In this document: positions 1 to 8,917 of the stretch, piece by piece
Layout: the number at the start of each line of letters is the position of its first letter
How positions within the stretch are numbered: the stretch's first letter is position 1
From: Sedimentitalea nanhaiensis DSM 24252
GTDB lineage: Bacteria; Pseudomonadota; Alphaproteobacteria; Rhodobacterales; Rhodobacteraceae
Length of the DNA stretch: 64,000 bases
Assembly (NCBI RefSeq): GCF_000473225.1
Contig: NZ_KI421509.1
Location: 66,362-130,361, forward strand
Direction of reading: 5' to 3'
The notes under the pieces: generated by a model
Databases searched by the model: none
The model's input: only the letters and a program-made list of their open reading frames with translations
Told to the model about the DNA's origin: nothing
Translations under genes and position numbers: made by a program

Positions 1-168
1 TGTATGGATCGAAGCATAGCAGCTGGCCGAGGTCGACGGCACCACTGCGCGGTGCTTCCAGACGCGGGCGTCGCCGGATTGAACCCAGCCTTCCAGATTG
101 CCGAACAGGCGCCGCCAGTTGCGGTAAGGGACACCGTCCAGGATGATGAGCAGGAGCTTTTTCTTCAT
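1..168 (-). CDS. Alkaline phosphatase / type I phosphodiesterase-like protein, N-terminal part
   Basis: This is the first 56 codons of a minus-strand gene that runs off the left edge. It starts MKKKLLLIILDGVPYRNW and the frame is open to base 1. A hydrophobic beta strand ending in I-L-D-G is the usual first metal-binding strand of the alkaline phosphatase / nucleotide pyrophosphatase superfamily, where the Asp binds metal. A Ser/Thr-rich turn (VVPSTSASCYASIH) follows, where these enzymes carry their nucleophile. There is no signal peptide in what is visible, so a cytoplasmic enzyme is likely. The substrate cannot be told from this fragment. The family call is a motif inference; the reading frame itself is clear. 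Confidence 0.55.
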   Translation of the reverse strand, partial: MKKKLLLIILDGVPYRNWRRLFGNLEGWVQSGDARVWKHRAVVPSTSASCYASIHT

Positions 169-399
169 GTCTTCCACCGATTGGATCTCGGGCCGAGCAG
201 AGCCGAGGCAGGGAACAAAGGCAACAGTTGTGTGTACAAAATCCGCCAGATCGGGGATCGGCCGTTAACCCCCCCCTTGTTTCGCTGGCGATGAGCGGTT
301 TTCTATCCGTCCATAGCCTGTACATGCCGCGTACATACGCAGGGCGTGGATTTTGCCGGATTTCCCAGATTAACACCGGGTGCGGTCGAAAAGGTTAGC

Positions 400-434
400 A
401 AAAGAAAAACGGACCCGGCAGCGCCGGATCCGTT
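400..434 (-). terminator. Intrinsic terminator after the VPLPA-CTERM gene
   Basis: On the minus strand an 11-bp GC-rich stem (ACGGATCCGGC / GCCGGGTCCGT, one G-T pair, loop GCT) is followed directly by TTTTTCTTTT. It lies about 30 bases past the stop codon at 462 and has the standard form of a rho-independent terminator. Confidence 0.8.
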
Positions 435-461
435 GATGTCAATGCGCCGATGTGGCCCAGG

Positions 462-1091
462 TCAGGCCTGCGCGCGCTTGCGGCGCGCCAGGGCAAAGGC
501 GGCGATACCACCCAGCAACAGGGGCATACCGGCAGGCAGCGGAACAGCGGAAATCGCGTCGCCGGTCACCGTGACATAGTCGATCAGGTAGCCTTCGTTG
601 TAAGAGCCGACATCGGTCCACAGCATGAGGTTGAACATCCCGTTTTCGGCCCCGGCCAGCGCGACGTTTGCGGTGAACCAATTGGTTCCGCCGTCATTGC
701 CCTGGAACACCTGGGTCCAGGCGTTTTCATCGGTGATGGCCGGCGCCGGGTCCAGAGCCCAGGACAGGTACAGATCGTCGTTGTTCTCGTTGGGGCTGAG
801 CGACCGCCACTTGAACTCGACCGAGATGTTTTCATAGCCGCTGGCATCGATCACCAGGCTGGAGGCGGCCGCATCGGGTTCGCCGCCCAAATAGTCGCGC
901 AACATCAGGCTGTTGTTGTTGATGGCAACGTCGTTGCTATTCCATTCCAATTCGTTCCAGCCGTTCCCGACAGTGTTGCTGTTGGAACGATTGAAGTTAT
1001 CTTCGAAAATGGTGGCCGCCGAAACAGTGCCGGCGATCAGCGTAAGTGCTGCTGCGCTGGCGGCTGCAATAAATTTGGATTGAAATGACAT
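462..1091 (-). CDS. VPLPA-CTERM sorting domain protein
   Basis: A 209-residue exported protein. It starts MSFQSKFIAAASAAALTLIAG, a Sec signal peptide probably cleaved after VSAA. The C terminus has the tripartite sorting signal: VPLPAG, a hydrophobic helix (LLLGGIAAFALA) and a basic tail (RRKRAQA). In Rhodobacterales this VPLPA signal is recognised by a dedicated exosortase (XrtD type), which is not encoded in the window. The body is acidic and rich in Asn and Trp, like a beta-sandwich (jelly-roll) domain, with no catalytic motif I recognise. I chose the ATG at 1091 over the one at 1109 because GGAG lies about 9 bases upstream of it. A strong terminator follows, so it is probably a single-gene unit. 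Function unknown; probably a surface or matrix protein. Confidence 0.8.
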   Translation of the reverse strand: MSFQSKFIAAASAAALTLIAGTVSAATIFEDNFNRSNSNTVGNGWNELEWNSNDVAINNNSLMLRDYLGGEPDAAASSLVIDASGYENISVEFKWRSLSPNENNDDLYLSWALDPAPAITDENAWTQVFQGNDGGTNWFTANVALAGAENGMFNLMLWTDVGSYNEGYLIDYVTVTGDAISAVPLPAGMPLLLGGIAAFALARRKRAQA

Positions 1092-1255
1092 AATCAACCT
1101 ACTCCACATTGGTTCACAAGTTACAGTTCTCGAAGGGCACCCTATCTTTTTGCTAAAATTGAAACAAGCGGGCAGGAACCCGCTTATGCCGCGCTTGACG
1201 CTACGTAAGGGTATTGCTGTTTGTTATCAGAGGTTTTTATGATCTGGTCGGGTTT

Positions 1256-1283
1256 CCGCTTCGCCATCAATGGGGCGAAGCGG
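1256..1283. terminator. Inverted repeat downstream of the ABC transporter operon
   Basis: A perfect 10-bp stem (CCGCTTCGCC / GGCGAAGCGG) with an 8-base loop lies 50 bases past the stop codon of the double ATPase. No run of T follows on either strand, so termination may be weak or the hairpin may protect the mRNA 3' end. Confidence 0.45.
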
Positions 1284-1332
1284 CCCGGATTGTGGCCGGG
1301 GCAGAAAAAACCTTGCAACGGGCCGAGGCGAC

Positions 1333-2970
1333 TCAGTTGCCGGCGCTTTCCATCTTGCGGTGCGCGATAACCTCTTCCAGCCAACCCAGCTTCATTTCCG
1401 GGACCGAGGACAGCAGCAGATCGGTGTAGTCATCGAATGGCGGTGACAGGACCTCGGTCTTGCTGCCATAGCGTTGCACCTTGCCCTGATACATTACCGC
1501 GATGGAATCGGCGATGGCGCGCACGGTGGCCAGATCGTGGGTGATGAACAGATAGGCGACATCCTCGATCTTTTGCAGGTCCAGCAACAGTTTCAGGATG
1601 CCGTCCGCGACCAGCGGGTCGAGCGCCGATGTGACCTCGTCGCAGATGATCATCTTGGGTTTGGCGGCCAGGGCGCGGGCGATGCAGACGCGCTGTTTCT
1701 GCCCGCCGGACAGTTCCGCAGGATAGCGGTCCTGAAACCCTTCGCCCAGTTCGATCTCGTCCAGCAATTCCTGGATGCGCTTTTGTTTTTCGCGCCCCCT
1801 GAGCCCGAAATAGAATTCCAGCGGTCGCCCGATGATGGTGCCAACGGTCTGGCGCGGGTTCATTGCGGTGTCGGCCATCTGATAGATCATCTGCAATTCG
1901 CGCAGGTCTTCGCGCGACCGGCCGCCAAGGCCGGCGGACAGGGTGCGCCCGGCAAAGTCGATGGTGCCGTCGCTGGGTGGCAGCAGGCCGGTGATGACAC
2001 GGGCCAGAGTGGATTTGCCCGAGCCGCTTTCGCCGACCACGGCGAGGGTCTGGCCCGGATGCAGATCGACGGTGACGTCATGCAGCACGTCGAAATGGGT
2101 GCCGGGATAGCGCGCAGTGATGTTGCGCACGCTCAGAACCGGTTCGGGTGTGGGATCTTTCTCGATGTGTTTGATCGAGCGGACCGAGACCAGCGCCTGG
2201 GTATATTCCTCTTGCGGGCTGTTGATGATCTGGTCGGTGGTGCCGTATTCGACCATATCGCCCATGCGCAGCACCATGATGTGGTCGCTGACCTGCGCCA
2301 CCACGGCCAGATCGTGGGTGATGTACAATGCGGCCACGCCGGTGTCGCGGATGGCCTCCTTGATCGCGGCCAGGACGTCGATCTGGGTGGTCACGTCCAG
2401 CGCGGTTGTGGGTTCGTCAAACACCACCAGATCCGGTTCCGGGCACAGCGCCAGCGCGGTCATGCAGCGTTGCAGCTGACCGCCGGAGACCTGATGCGGA
2501 TAGCGGTTGCCGATGGTTTCCGGCTCTGGAAGGCCGAGTTTGGCGAACAGTTCGACGGCGCGGGCCTCGGCCTCTTTGCGGTTGAACTTGTTGTGGCGGA
2601 TTGCGGCTTCGGTGACCTGCTCCATGATCTTCTTGGCCGGGTTGAACGAGGCGGCGGCGGATTGGCTGACATAGGTCACTTCGGAGCCGCGCAGGCGGCG
2701 CACGTCGCGCAGGCCGGTTTTCAGGATGTCGCGCCCGTTGACCCAGACCTCGCCACCGGTGATTTCCACACCGCCCCGGCCATAGGCCATGGTGGCCAGT
2801 CCGATGGTGGATTTGCCCGCGCCGGATTCGCCGATCAGCCCCAGAACCTTGCCCTTTTGCAGGTCGAAATCGACGCCGTGGACGATTTCGATGTCATGGG
2901 GTTTTTCACCCGGCGGGTAGACGGTTGCGCCGATTTTCAGGCCGCGGACCTTGACGAGGGGGTCAGACAT
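1333..2970 (-). CDS. Peptide-type ABC transporter, fused double ATP-binding subunit
   Basis: A 545-residue protein with two complete ABC ATPase domains in tandem, equivalent to DppD plus DppF (GsiA/YejF type). Domain 1 (about residues 5-255) has Walker A GESGAGKST, signature VSGGQLQRC and Walker B DLVVFDEPT. Domain 2 (about 275-530) has GESGSGKST, LSGGQKQRV and MIICDEVT. In domain 2 an Asp-Glu pair followed by Val replaces the usual DEPT, which is tolerated in this family. The frame stays open far upstream, but the start at 2970 (MSDPLVKVRG) is set by homology and by its one-base TAATG overlap with the upstream permease stop. It powers uptake through the two permeases encoded just upstream and is the last gene of the operon. 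Confidence 0.92.
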   Translation of the reverse strand: MSDPLVKVRGLKIGATVYPPGEKPHDIEIVHGVDFDLQKGKVLGLIGESGAGKSTIGLATMAYGRGGVEITGGEVWVNGRDILKTGLRDVRRLRGSEVTYVSQSAAASFNPAKKIMEQVTEAAIRHNKFNRKEAEARAVELFAKLGLPEPETIGNRYPHQVSGGQLQRCMTALALCPEPDLVVFDEPTTALDVTTQIDVLAAIKEAIRDTGVAALYITHDLAVVAQVSDHIMVLRMGDMVEYGTTDQIINSPQEEYTQALVSVRSIKHIEKDPTPEPVLSVRNITARYPGTHFDVLHDVTVDLHPGQTLAVVGESGSGKSTLARVITGLLPPSDGTIDFAGRTLSAGLGGRSREDLRELQMIYQMADTAMNPRQTVGTIIGRPLEFYFGLRGREKQKRIQELLDEIELGEGFQDRYPAELSGGQKQRVCIARALAAKPKMIICDEVTSALDPLVADGILKLLLDLQKIEDVAYLFITHDLATVRAIADSIAVMYQGKVQRYGSKTEVLSPPFDDYTDLLLSSVPEMKLGWLEEVIAHRKMESAGN

Positions 2971-3785
2971 TATCCGCGTCCTCCTTTCAGGCTGGTGGTG
3001 CGGTTCAGCACCCAGTCTGCCACCAGATTGACCGAGATCGCCAGCGTGGCGATGGCAAAGGCCGGGAGCAGGGCGGCGGGAATGCCGTAGACGATGCCTT
3101 CCTTGTTTTCCTTGACGATGCCACCCCAGTCGGCTTCGGGCGGTTGCACGCCCAGGCCGAGGAAGGACAGGGTCGAGACGAACAGCACCATGAAGATGAA
3201 GCGCAGGCCCATTTCCGCCACCAGCGGCGACAACGCGTTGGGCAGGATTTCGCGGAAGATGATCCAAGCGGTCTTTTCGCCGCGCAGGCGTGCGGCTTCG
3301 ACAAAGTCCATCACTGCGATATCGACGGCAACGGCGCGGGCCAGACGATAGACGCGGGTGGAGTCCAGCAGGCCCATGACCAGGATCAGCACCGGAATCG
3401 TCACCGGCATCACCGACAGCACCACCAATGCGAAGATCAGCGTCGGGATCGACATCAGCAGATCGACAAAGCGCGAGAGAAGCTGATCGACCCAACCGCC
3501 GGAGACCGCCGCAAGAAAGCCCAGGATCGAGCCGGTGACAAAGCTGAGGATGGTGCCCATGGTGGCGATGAAGATGGTGGTGCGCCCGCCATAGATCATC
3601 CGCGAGAGCAGATCGCGGCCAATGCTGTCGGTGCCCAACAGGAACTGGCTGGACGAGGGTTCCCAGACACCGCCGACGATTTCGGCCATGCCGTAGGGGG
3701 CCAGCAGGGGCGCGAACAGCGCCATCAGGAAATAGAGGCCGGTGAAGAATAGCCCGATCAGGGCCGCGGGGGGGATATTTTTCAT
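2970..3785 (-). CDS. ABC transporter permease, DppC/OppC type
   Basis: A 271-residue inner-membrane permease with about six membrane helices. It opens with the family's usual N-terminal helix (LIGLFFTGLYFLMALFAPLLAPY), then the conserved LLGTDSIGRDLLSRMIYGGRT block, and an EAA-type loop for ATPase contact (FVEAARLRGEKTAWIIFREILPNAL in two parts, around residues 160-185). It overlaps the upstream permease by 4 bases (ATGA) and the downstream ATPase by one base, so translation is coupled. With the DppB-type partner it forms the channel of a di/oligopeptide-class importer. The substrate is not shown by the permease itself. Confidence 0.92.
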   Translation of the reverse strand: MKNIPPAALIGLFFTGLYFLMALFAPLLAPYGMAEIVGGVWEPSSSQFLLGTDSIGRDLLSRMIYGGRTTIFIATMGTILSFVTGSILGFLAAVSGGWVDQLLSRFVDLLMSIPTLIFALVVLSVMPVTIPVLILVMGLLDSTRVYRLARAVAVDIAVMDFVEAARLRGEKTAWIIFREILPNALSPLVAEMGLRFIFMVLFVSTLSFLGLGVQPPEADWGGIVKENKEGIVYGIPAALLPAFAIATLAISVNLVADWVLNRTTSLKGGRG

Positions 3786-4738
3786 TTTGGGTGCCTCAAC
3801 CGGGGGTTGGCGAGGATCGATACGATGTCGGCAATCATGTTCAGACCGATATAGACGGCGGCAAAGATCAGACCGCAGGCCTGTACCACCGGCACGTCCC
3901 GCTTGGCGACGTGATCGACCAGATATTGCCCCATGCCGGGATAGACAAAGACCACTTCGATCACGACCACGCCGACCACCAGATAGGCCAGGTTCAGCAT
4001 CACGACATTGACGATGGGGGCGATGGCGTTGGGAAAGGCGTGTTTGCGGATCACATCGAGGCCCGACAGGCCCTTGAGTTCGGCGGTTTCGATATAGGCC
4101 GATTGCATGACGTTCAGGATCGCGGCGCGGGTCATGCGCATCATATGCGCCAGCACCACCAGCGTCAGCACCATGACCGGCAGCGCGATGGCGTTGAGCT
4201 TTTGACCCAGCGACATGCCGTCATTGATCATCGCCACGGAAGAGAACCAGCCCAGCTTGACCGCAATCAGGTACATCAGCACATAGCCGATCAGAAATTC
4301 GGGGATCGAGATCGAGGTCAGGGTCACCGCCGAAATCAGCTTGTCCGGCCAGCGGTCTTTGAAGCGGACCGACAACAGGCCCAGAAAGATAGCCAGCGGC
4401 ACCGAGATCAACGCCGCCCAGAAGGCCAGGAACAATGTGTTGCTGAGGCGGCTGCCGATGCTTGCGGCGATATCTTGCCCGCTGGTCAGGGCGGTGCCGA
4501 GATCGCCGTGAAAAATCCCGCTCAGCCAACTGAAGTACCGGCTGATCGCGGGCTCGTTGAGGCCCAGTTCCGCGCGCAGGTTGGCGAGGGCCTCGGGGGT
4601 TGCCGATTGGCCCAGAATGGATTGCGCCACATCGCCGGGAAGAATGAGCGTTCCGGCGAAAATCAGCGCTGAAACCATAAGAAGTAGAAGCAGGCTCAGC
4701 GCAATGCGCTGAGCCAGAAGTGTCAGGATCGGTCCCAT
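3782..4738 (-). CDS. ABC transporter permease, DppB/OppB type
   Basis: A 318-residue permease with six predicted membrane helices. The N-terminal helix is followed by the periplasmic LPGD segment, and the EAA-type loop reads IETAELKGLSGLDVIRKHAFPNAI around residues 215-240. The C-terminal half has the typical VEVVFVYPGMGQ. The gene begins one base after the stop of the binding-protein gene and overlaps the next permease by 4 bases, so all four transporter genes form one translationally coupled minus-strand operon. It is a DppB/GsiC-type channel half. Confidence 0.92.
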   Translation of the reverse strand: MGPILTLLAQRIALSLLLLLMVSALIFAGTLILPGDVAQSILGQSATPEALANLRAELGLNEPAISRYFSWLSGIFHGDLGTALTSGQDIAASIGSRLSNTLFLAFWAALISVPLAIFLGLLSVRFKDRWPDKLISAVTLTSISIPEFLIGYVLMYLIAVKLGWFSSVAMINDGMSLGQKLNAIALPVMVLTLVVLAHMMRMTRAAILNVMQSAYIETAELKGLSGLDVIRKHAFPNAIAPIVNVVMLNLAYLVVGVVVIEVVFVYPGMGQYLVDHVAKRDVPVVQACGLIFAAVYIGLNMIADIVSILANPRLRHPK

Positions 4739-4739
4739 T

Positions 4740-6323
4740 TCACGCGTTTACCCACATCCGATGCGGTGCGTAGCCGTTCATCAGGATCTGGCCGGGAATA
4801 CCTTCGATAAAGCCCGATACGCGTGTGCTCGAAGCTTCGACGAAATCGTTGAACATCGGGCAGATCAACCCGCCTTCGTCATGAACGATCTTGCCCATGT
4901 CGGCATACATCTGCTTGCGCTTGGCCTGATCCAACTCGGCGCGCGCGGCCAGCAGAATCTGGTCGAACTGTTCGTTCTTGAACCGCGTGTCGTTCCAGTC
5001 GGCAGTCGACAGATAGGCCGTGGAATACATCTGGTCCTGGGTTGGTCGCCCGCCCCAATAGCTGGTGCAGAACGGTTGCGCATTCCAGACCTCGGACCAA
5101 TAGCCGTCATTGGGTTCGCGCTTGATCTCGATATCGATGCCTGCCGCCTTTGCGCTTTGCTGAAACAAGGCTGCCGCATCCGGCGCGCCGGGAAAGGAGT
5201 TGTCCGAGGTGCGTAGCAGAACCGAGCCATCATGGCCGGATTTCTTGTAATGGAACGCTGCCTTTTCCGGGTCGTAGGTGCGCTGTTCCATTTCGGAAAA
5301 GAGCGGGTAGGAGGCGTTGATCGGTGTATCGTTGCCGACCGAACCATAGCCGAACAGAATCTTGTCCACCATTTCCTGCCGGTTCATGGCATATTTCAAC
5401 GCCAGCCGCAGATCGTTGTTGTCAAACGGCGCAGTGTCACAATGCATGATAAAGACATAGTGACCCGGTCCCGATGTCTTGTGGACGTTGATGTTGGGTG
5501 CCCGCGCAACCAGACCGGCGGTGCGTGGCGGCACCCTGTCGATCAGGTCAACCTGACCCGATTGCAATGCTGCAACCCGTGCGGTGTCGTCATTGATGAC
5601 CAGGATTTCGATGGTGTCGGCATAGCCCAGATCGCCCCAGTAGTTGGGGTTTTTCTCGGCCACAAAACGCACACCCATATCCACATCCTTGAGGATGTAG
5701 GGGCCGGTGCCGATGGCCGCGTCCGGCGCGCCCTTGCCACCGCCGGGCTGGATCAGCAAATGATAGTCCGACATCAGATAGGGCAGGTCGGCATTTGCCG
5801 CGTTCAATTCGATCACCACGTCCTGGCCGTCGACGCGGATGTCCTTGATATCGCGCATCAAGCCCAGAGCACCCGATTTGGATTCATCGTCCGAATGCCG
5901 CTGGAGTGTCGCAACGACATCGTCGGGCGTGACCTCCTGGCCGTTGGAAAACGTGATGCCCTTGCGGATGCGGAAGCGCCATGTCACGGCGTCATCAGAT
6001 CCTTCGTAGCTTTCGGCAACCTTGCCTTGTAGCCCGCCATCGTCATCCTGCTCGACCAACGGCTCGCCCCAAAGCCGGAGCAGCATCAAGCCGGCCGCAT
6101 TGGTGGTCAGCGCCGGATCCAGACTGTCGGTGGTCGAACCGCCCTGCATTCCCAATTTGATGGTGCCACCCATCACCGGGTCTGCGGCGCGGGCGGCCTG
6201 AGCGTAAATAGTGTTGGCCATCGCGGCGCCGATCCCAAGGGCCGCGGACCGGCCAATGAATTCGCGTCGGGTCATTCTGCCTGTCGTCACGCATCGTGTC
6301 ATAAAGGCAATTTGGTCATTCAT
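4740..6323 (-). CDS. Peptide-type ABC transporter substrate-binding protein, Tat-exported
   Basis: A 527-residue periplasmic binding protein of SBP family 5 (DppA/OppA). The start MNDQIAFMTRCV is chosen because GGGAG lies just upstream and it leaves a good twin-arginine signal: TRREFIGRSAALGIGAAMA, then a cleavage region near AQAARA. Family 5 hallmarks follow, including a block around residues 95-125 (VAESYEGSDDAVTWRFRIRK) and an ITFSNGQEVTPDDV motif. It should bind the ligand in the periplasm and deliver it to the permeases encoded one base downstream. A Tat rather than Sec signal is common for this family in Rhodobacterales. Ligand unknown; the hydrolase gene upstream suggests a peptide or amide. 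Confidence 0.9.
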   Translation of the reverse strand: MNDQIAFMTRCVTTGRMTRREFIGRSAALGIGAAMANTIYAQAARAADPVMGGTIKLGMQGGSTTDSLDPALTTNAAGLMLLRLWGEPLVEQDDDGGLQGKVAESYEGSDDAVTWRFRIRKGITFSNGQEVTPDDVVATLQRHSDDESKSGALGLMRDIKDIRVDGQDVVIELNAANADLPYLMSDYHLLIQPGGGKGAPDAAIGTGPYILKDVDMGVRFVAEKNPNYWGDLGYADTIEILVINDDTARVAALQSGQVDLIDRVPPRTAGLVARAPNINVHKTSGPGHYVFIMHCDTAPFDNNDLRLALKYAMNRQEMVDKILFGYGSVGNDTPINASYPLFSEMEQRTYDPEKAAFHYKKSGHDGSVLLRTSDNSFPGAPDAAALFQQSAKAAGIDIEIKREPNDGYWSEVWNAQPFCTSYWGGRPTQDQMYSTAYLSTADWNDTRFKNEQFDQILLAARAELDQAKRKQMYADMGKIVHDEGGLICPMFNDFVEASSTRVSGFIEGIPGQILMNGYAPHRMWVNA

Positions 6324-6433
6324 TGGAATACTCCCGATTGAGTTCAATGCGCTTGGCGCGCAATTTTGTTGCTTGATGTCCCAAGGGTTACGCATTTCAG
6401 CGACACCCGCAAGGGCCAAAACGGAGGGTTGGT

Positions 6434-8428
6434 TCAGGCATTGTCGCGTCTGATGCGGTCGGTGACCGTGCGGTCATGGCGTTTTTCGGACCCTTCAAAG
6501 GCCTGCACGCGGGCGCGCAGGTGGTAGTGGGTGGCATCCGACCACATTTCGCAGCTGGTTTCGGTGCGCAGACGGATGTCGTCGCGCTCCATCTCGGTGG
6601 TCCAGTGGCAGGACCCGTGCGCGGCCAGCGGATCGTCCGGATGGATGGTCCAGGTTTCGCGTGCGGCGGACCCGGTGATCAGCCCGTGATCGCAATTCTG
6701 CTGTTTGCCGAAATCGTCCTCGATCACCAGGCGCACTTTGCCCGTGGTCATGTCGGTTTCCATCCGCCGGACGTGGTTGGGGGGGCGCAGCGCGCGGGTT
6801 TGTTGGGGCGCGGCGGCGGCGGGGGGCGCAAAGGACCATTCATCGTCGGTGGCCGTATCGCGCACCGGCAGGTCCAGCGCGCCATGAGTGAGGGACAGTT
6901 CGGCGGTGTGCGGCGCGGGCCAGATCAGCGGCCAATAGGCGGTCGAGATCGCCACCCGCAGCCGATGGCCGCGCGGGACGCGGTAGGCGATGTGATCCAG
7001 CGGCAGGTCAATCTCGATCGGCTGGCCGCAGGGCAGGGGGTGGGGCTCTGCCGGGTCGTCGCGATGGCTGAGGTTGAACACGCCATAAGTGATGCGGGTG
7101 CTGGCACCGTCCGGATGCACATGGTTCAGGCGCACCGCGATCTGCGCCTGGGGACGGTCAGAGGACAGGCGCAGCCGCAGGCGGGGCGCGCCGAGGATGT
7201 CCATGTCCCGGGGCAGCGGCGCGCTGTCAAAACAGGCCGACAGCGCATCGTCGGCGCGCTGATCGCCGGGCAGTTCGGGCCCCAGCCAGATGGCGCAATA
7301 TTCGCCCGCGGCCATGCCGCAGTGGTGCGGCGAGCGGACGGTAGCGGACAGCCCGCCGCCGGACCCGGTCAGCCCGGTATCTGTCAGGTGAAGGGTCTGT
7401 TGCGGGATCCGTGCCGTGGCGTGGCCGGTTTCGGTGACCCAGCGGCCGGGGCGTTCGCTGTACCAGGTGGCCGGGCGCACCCCGTCCATCAGCCAGGCGC
7501 GATAGTCGGGATCGGTCCGCACACCGGTGTCGATGTTCTTGAGCCATTGATCCCACCAGCGCAGCGCCTCTTGCAGAAAGCCGATGCGCGGTTCGGGAAC
7601 GGCGAAATGCGGGTATTTGTGCACCCAGGGGCCGACGATGCCTTTGGCGCCGGGGATGTTCTCGACGATCTGGGGCACCGCGTTCTTATAGGCATCGCCC
7701 CAGCCGCCGACCGCCAGCACCCTGGCCTTGATGGCGCTGAAATCCTCGCAGACCGAGCCATGCCGCCAATAGGCGTCGCGGCGCTGATGGCGCAGCCAGA
7801 CCGAGGGCAGGAAGGGTTCGTTTTCCAGCCGCTCCAGCCACATTTCGCGCCAGTCCGGGCGCAGGGCGGGGTCGGGCGCGCGGCTGGAATAGGCCCACAT
7901 GGTGGCACCCCAGCCGAGGTTTTCGTTCAGCAGGCAACCGCCCTTGTAGTGGATGTCGTCGGCAAACCGGTCGACGGTCGAGCACAGGGTGATGATCGCC
8001 TTCAGCGGCTCCGGCTGGCGGGCGGCAACCTGGAGGGAATTGAAGCCGCCCCAGCTGATGCCCATCATGCCGACGCTGCCGCTGCACCAGGGTTGTGCCG
8101 CCAGCCAGCCGATCGCCACAACCGCGTCGGCCAGTTCCTGTTCGGTGTATTCGTCGCTCATCAGCCCCTGGCTGTCGCCATTGCCGCGCATGTCGACCCG
8201 CACGCAGGCATAGCCGCGTTGAGCGAACCAGGGGTGGGTCAGCGCATCGCGCGCCGTGGTGCCGTCGCGTTTGCGGTACGGCAGGTATTCCAGGATCACC
8301 GGAACCGGGTGTTCGCTGGCGTCCACGGGCCGCCAGACGCGGGCGGAGAGGCGGCAGCCGTCAGGCAGGGGAATGCCCAGATCGGGCAGTTCCTCGATCT
8401 CGCGCAGGGCAGGTTCGGATGTGTTCAT
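6434..8428 (-). CDS. CocE/NonD family hydrolase (X-Pro dipeptidyl-peptidase S15-like)
   Basis: A 664-residue alpha/beta hydrolase. The N-terminal catalytic domain shows YLPYRKRDGT, the nucleophile elbow GISWGG (Ser near residue 135) and the RVDMRGNGDSQG strand-loop. The C-terminal part (about 380-560) looks like the jelly-roll domain of the CocE / X-Pro dipeptidyl-peptidase family. Members cleave acyl esters, amides or N-terminal X-Pro peptides. There is no signal peptide, so it is cytoplasmic. The frame opens at a TTG at 8464, but I prefer the ATG at 8428. It lies about 110 bases upstream of the binding-protein gene on the same strand, so it may process what the transporter brings in; that link is inference. 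Confidence 0.82.
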   Translation of the reverse strand: MNTSEPALREIEELPDLGIPLPDGCRLSARVWRPVDASEHPVPVILEYLPYRKRDGTTARDALTHPWFAQRGYACVRVDMRGNGDSQGLMSDEYTEQELADAVVAIGWLAAQPWCSGSVGMMGISWGGFNSLQVAARQPEPLKAIITLCSTVDRFADDIHYKGGCLLNENLGWGATMWAYSSRAPDPALRPDWREMWLERLENEPFLPSVWLRHQRRDAYWRHGSVCEDFSAIKARVLAVGGWGDAYKNAVPQIVENIPGAKGIVGPWVHKYPHFAVPEPRIGFLQEALRWWDQWLKNIDTGVRTDPDYRAWLMDGVRPATWYSERPGRWVTETGHATARIPQQTLHLTDTGLTGSGGGLSATVRSPHHCGMAAGEYCAIWLGPELPGDQRADDALSACFDSAPLPRDMDILGAPRLRLRLSSDRPQAQIAVRLNHVHPDGASTRITYGVFNLSHRDDPAEPHPLPCGQPIEIDLPLDHIAYRVPRGHRLRVAISTAYWPLIWPAPHTAELSLTHGALDLPVRDTATDDEWSFAPPAAAAPQQTRALRPPNHVRRMETDMTTGKVRLVIEDDFGKQQNCDHGLITGSAARETWTIHPDDPLAAHGSCHWTTEMERDDIRLRTETSCEMWSDATHYHLRARVQAFEGSEKRHDRTVTDRIRRDNA

Positions 8429-8479
8429 CGCCGCGACTGTTTCGTCATGGCGGGCAGGTGTCAAGCCGTTGGATTACGG

Positions 8480-8917
8480 TCAGCTTTCCATCCAGATCGT
8501 CACCGGGCCGTCATTGACCAGCGCCACCGCCATGTCGGCACCGAATTGCCCGGTTTGCACCGCGAGCCCCTGTGCGGCCAGTTCGGCTGTGAACAGTTCA
8601 TACAGTCGCACGCCTTCGCCAGGGGCGGCGGCGGTGGAAAAGCCAGGGCGGTTGCCACGCGCGGTGTCGGCGGCGAGGGTGAATTGGCTGACCACCAGCG
8701 CCGCGCCGCCGGTATCGGCCAGCGACAGGTTCATCTTGGCCGCGTTATCGCGGAAGATCCGCAGCCTGGGGATCTTGGTGGCCAGTTTGCGCGCATCCGC
8801 ATCGGTGTCGCCCTGCATGGCGCAGACCAGGATCAGCAGGCCGGGGCCGATGTCGGCAATCACGGTGCCCTCGACGGTCACGCTGGCCCGGGTGACCCGC
8901 TGGATCAGGGCGCGCAT
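8480..8917 (-). CDS. dtd: D-aminoacyl-tRNA deacylase
   Basis: A 145-residue protein matching the full Dtd family: start [17 protein letters not shown], the SQFTLAAD motif (about residues 77-84) and the C-terminal [11 protein letters not shown], whose Gly-Pro forms the chirality-checking cross-subunit motif. It hydrolyses D-amino acids, and glycine mischarged on tRNA-Ala, from tRNA in the cytoplasm. It works as a homodimer. The start codon overlaps the stop of the upstream nitroreductase gene by one base, so the two are probably co-transcribed. Confidence 0.95.
   Translation of the reverse strand: MRALIQRVTRASVTVEGTVIADIGPGLLILVCAMQGDTDADARKLATKIPRLRIFRDNAAKMNLSLADTGGAALVVSQFTLAADTARGNRPGFSTAAAPGEGVRLYELFTAELAAQGLAVQTGQFGADMAVALVNDGPVTIWMES

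Noticed and set aside
1474-3090. Plus-strand open frame of 538 codons
   Set aside because: Antisense shadow of the double ATPase gene; the minus-strand protein has two complete ABC domains.
2971-3495. The double-ATPase frame continues upstream and would give a 720-residue protein
   Set aside because: The extension overlaps the permease gene and lacks any family match. The real start is MSDPLVKVRG at 2970.
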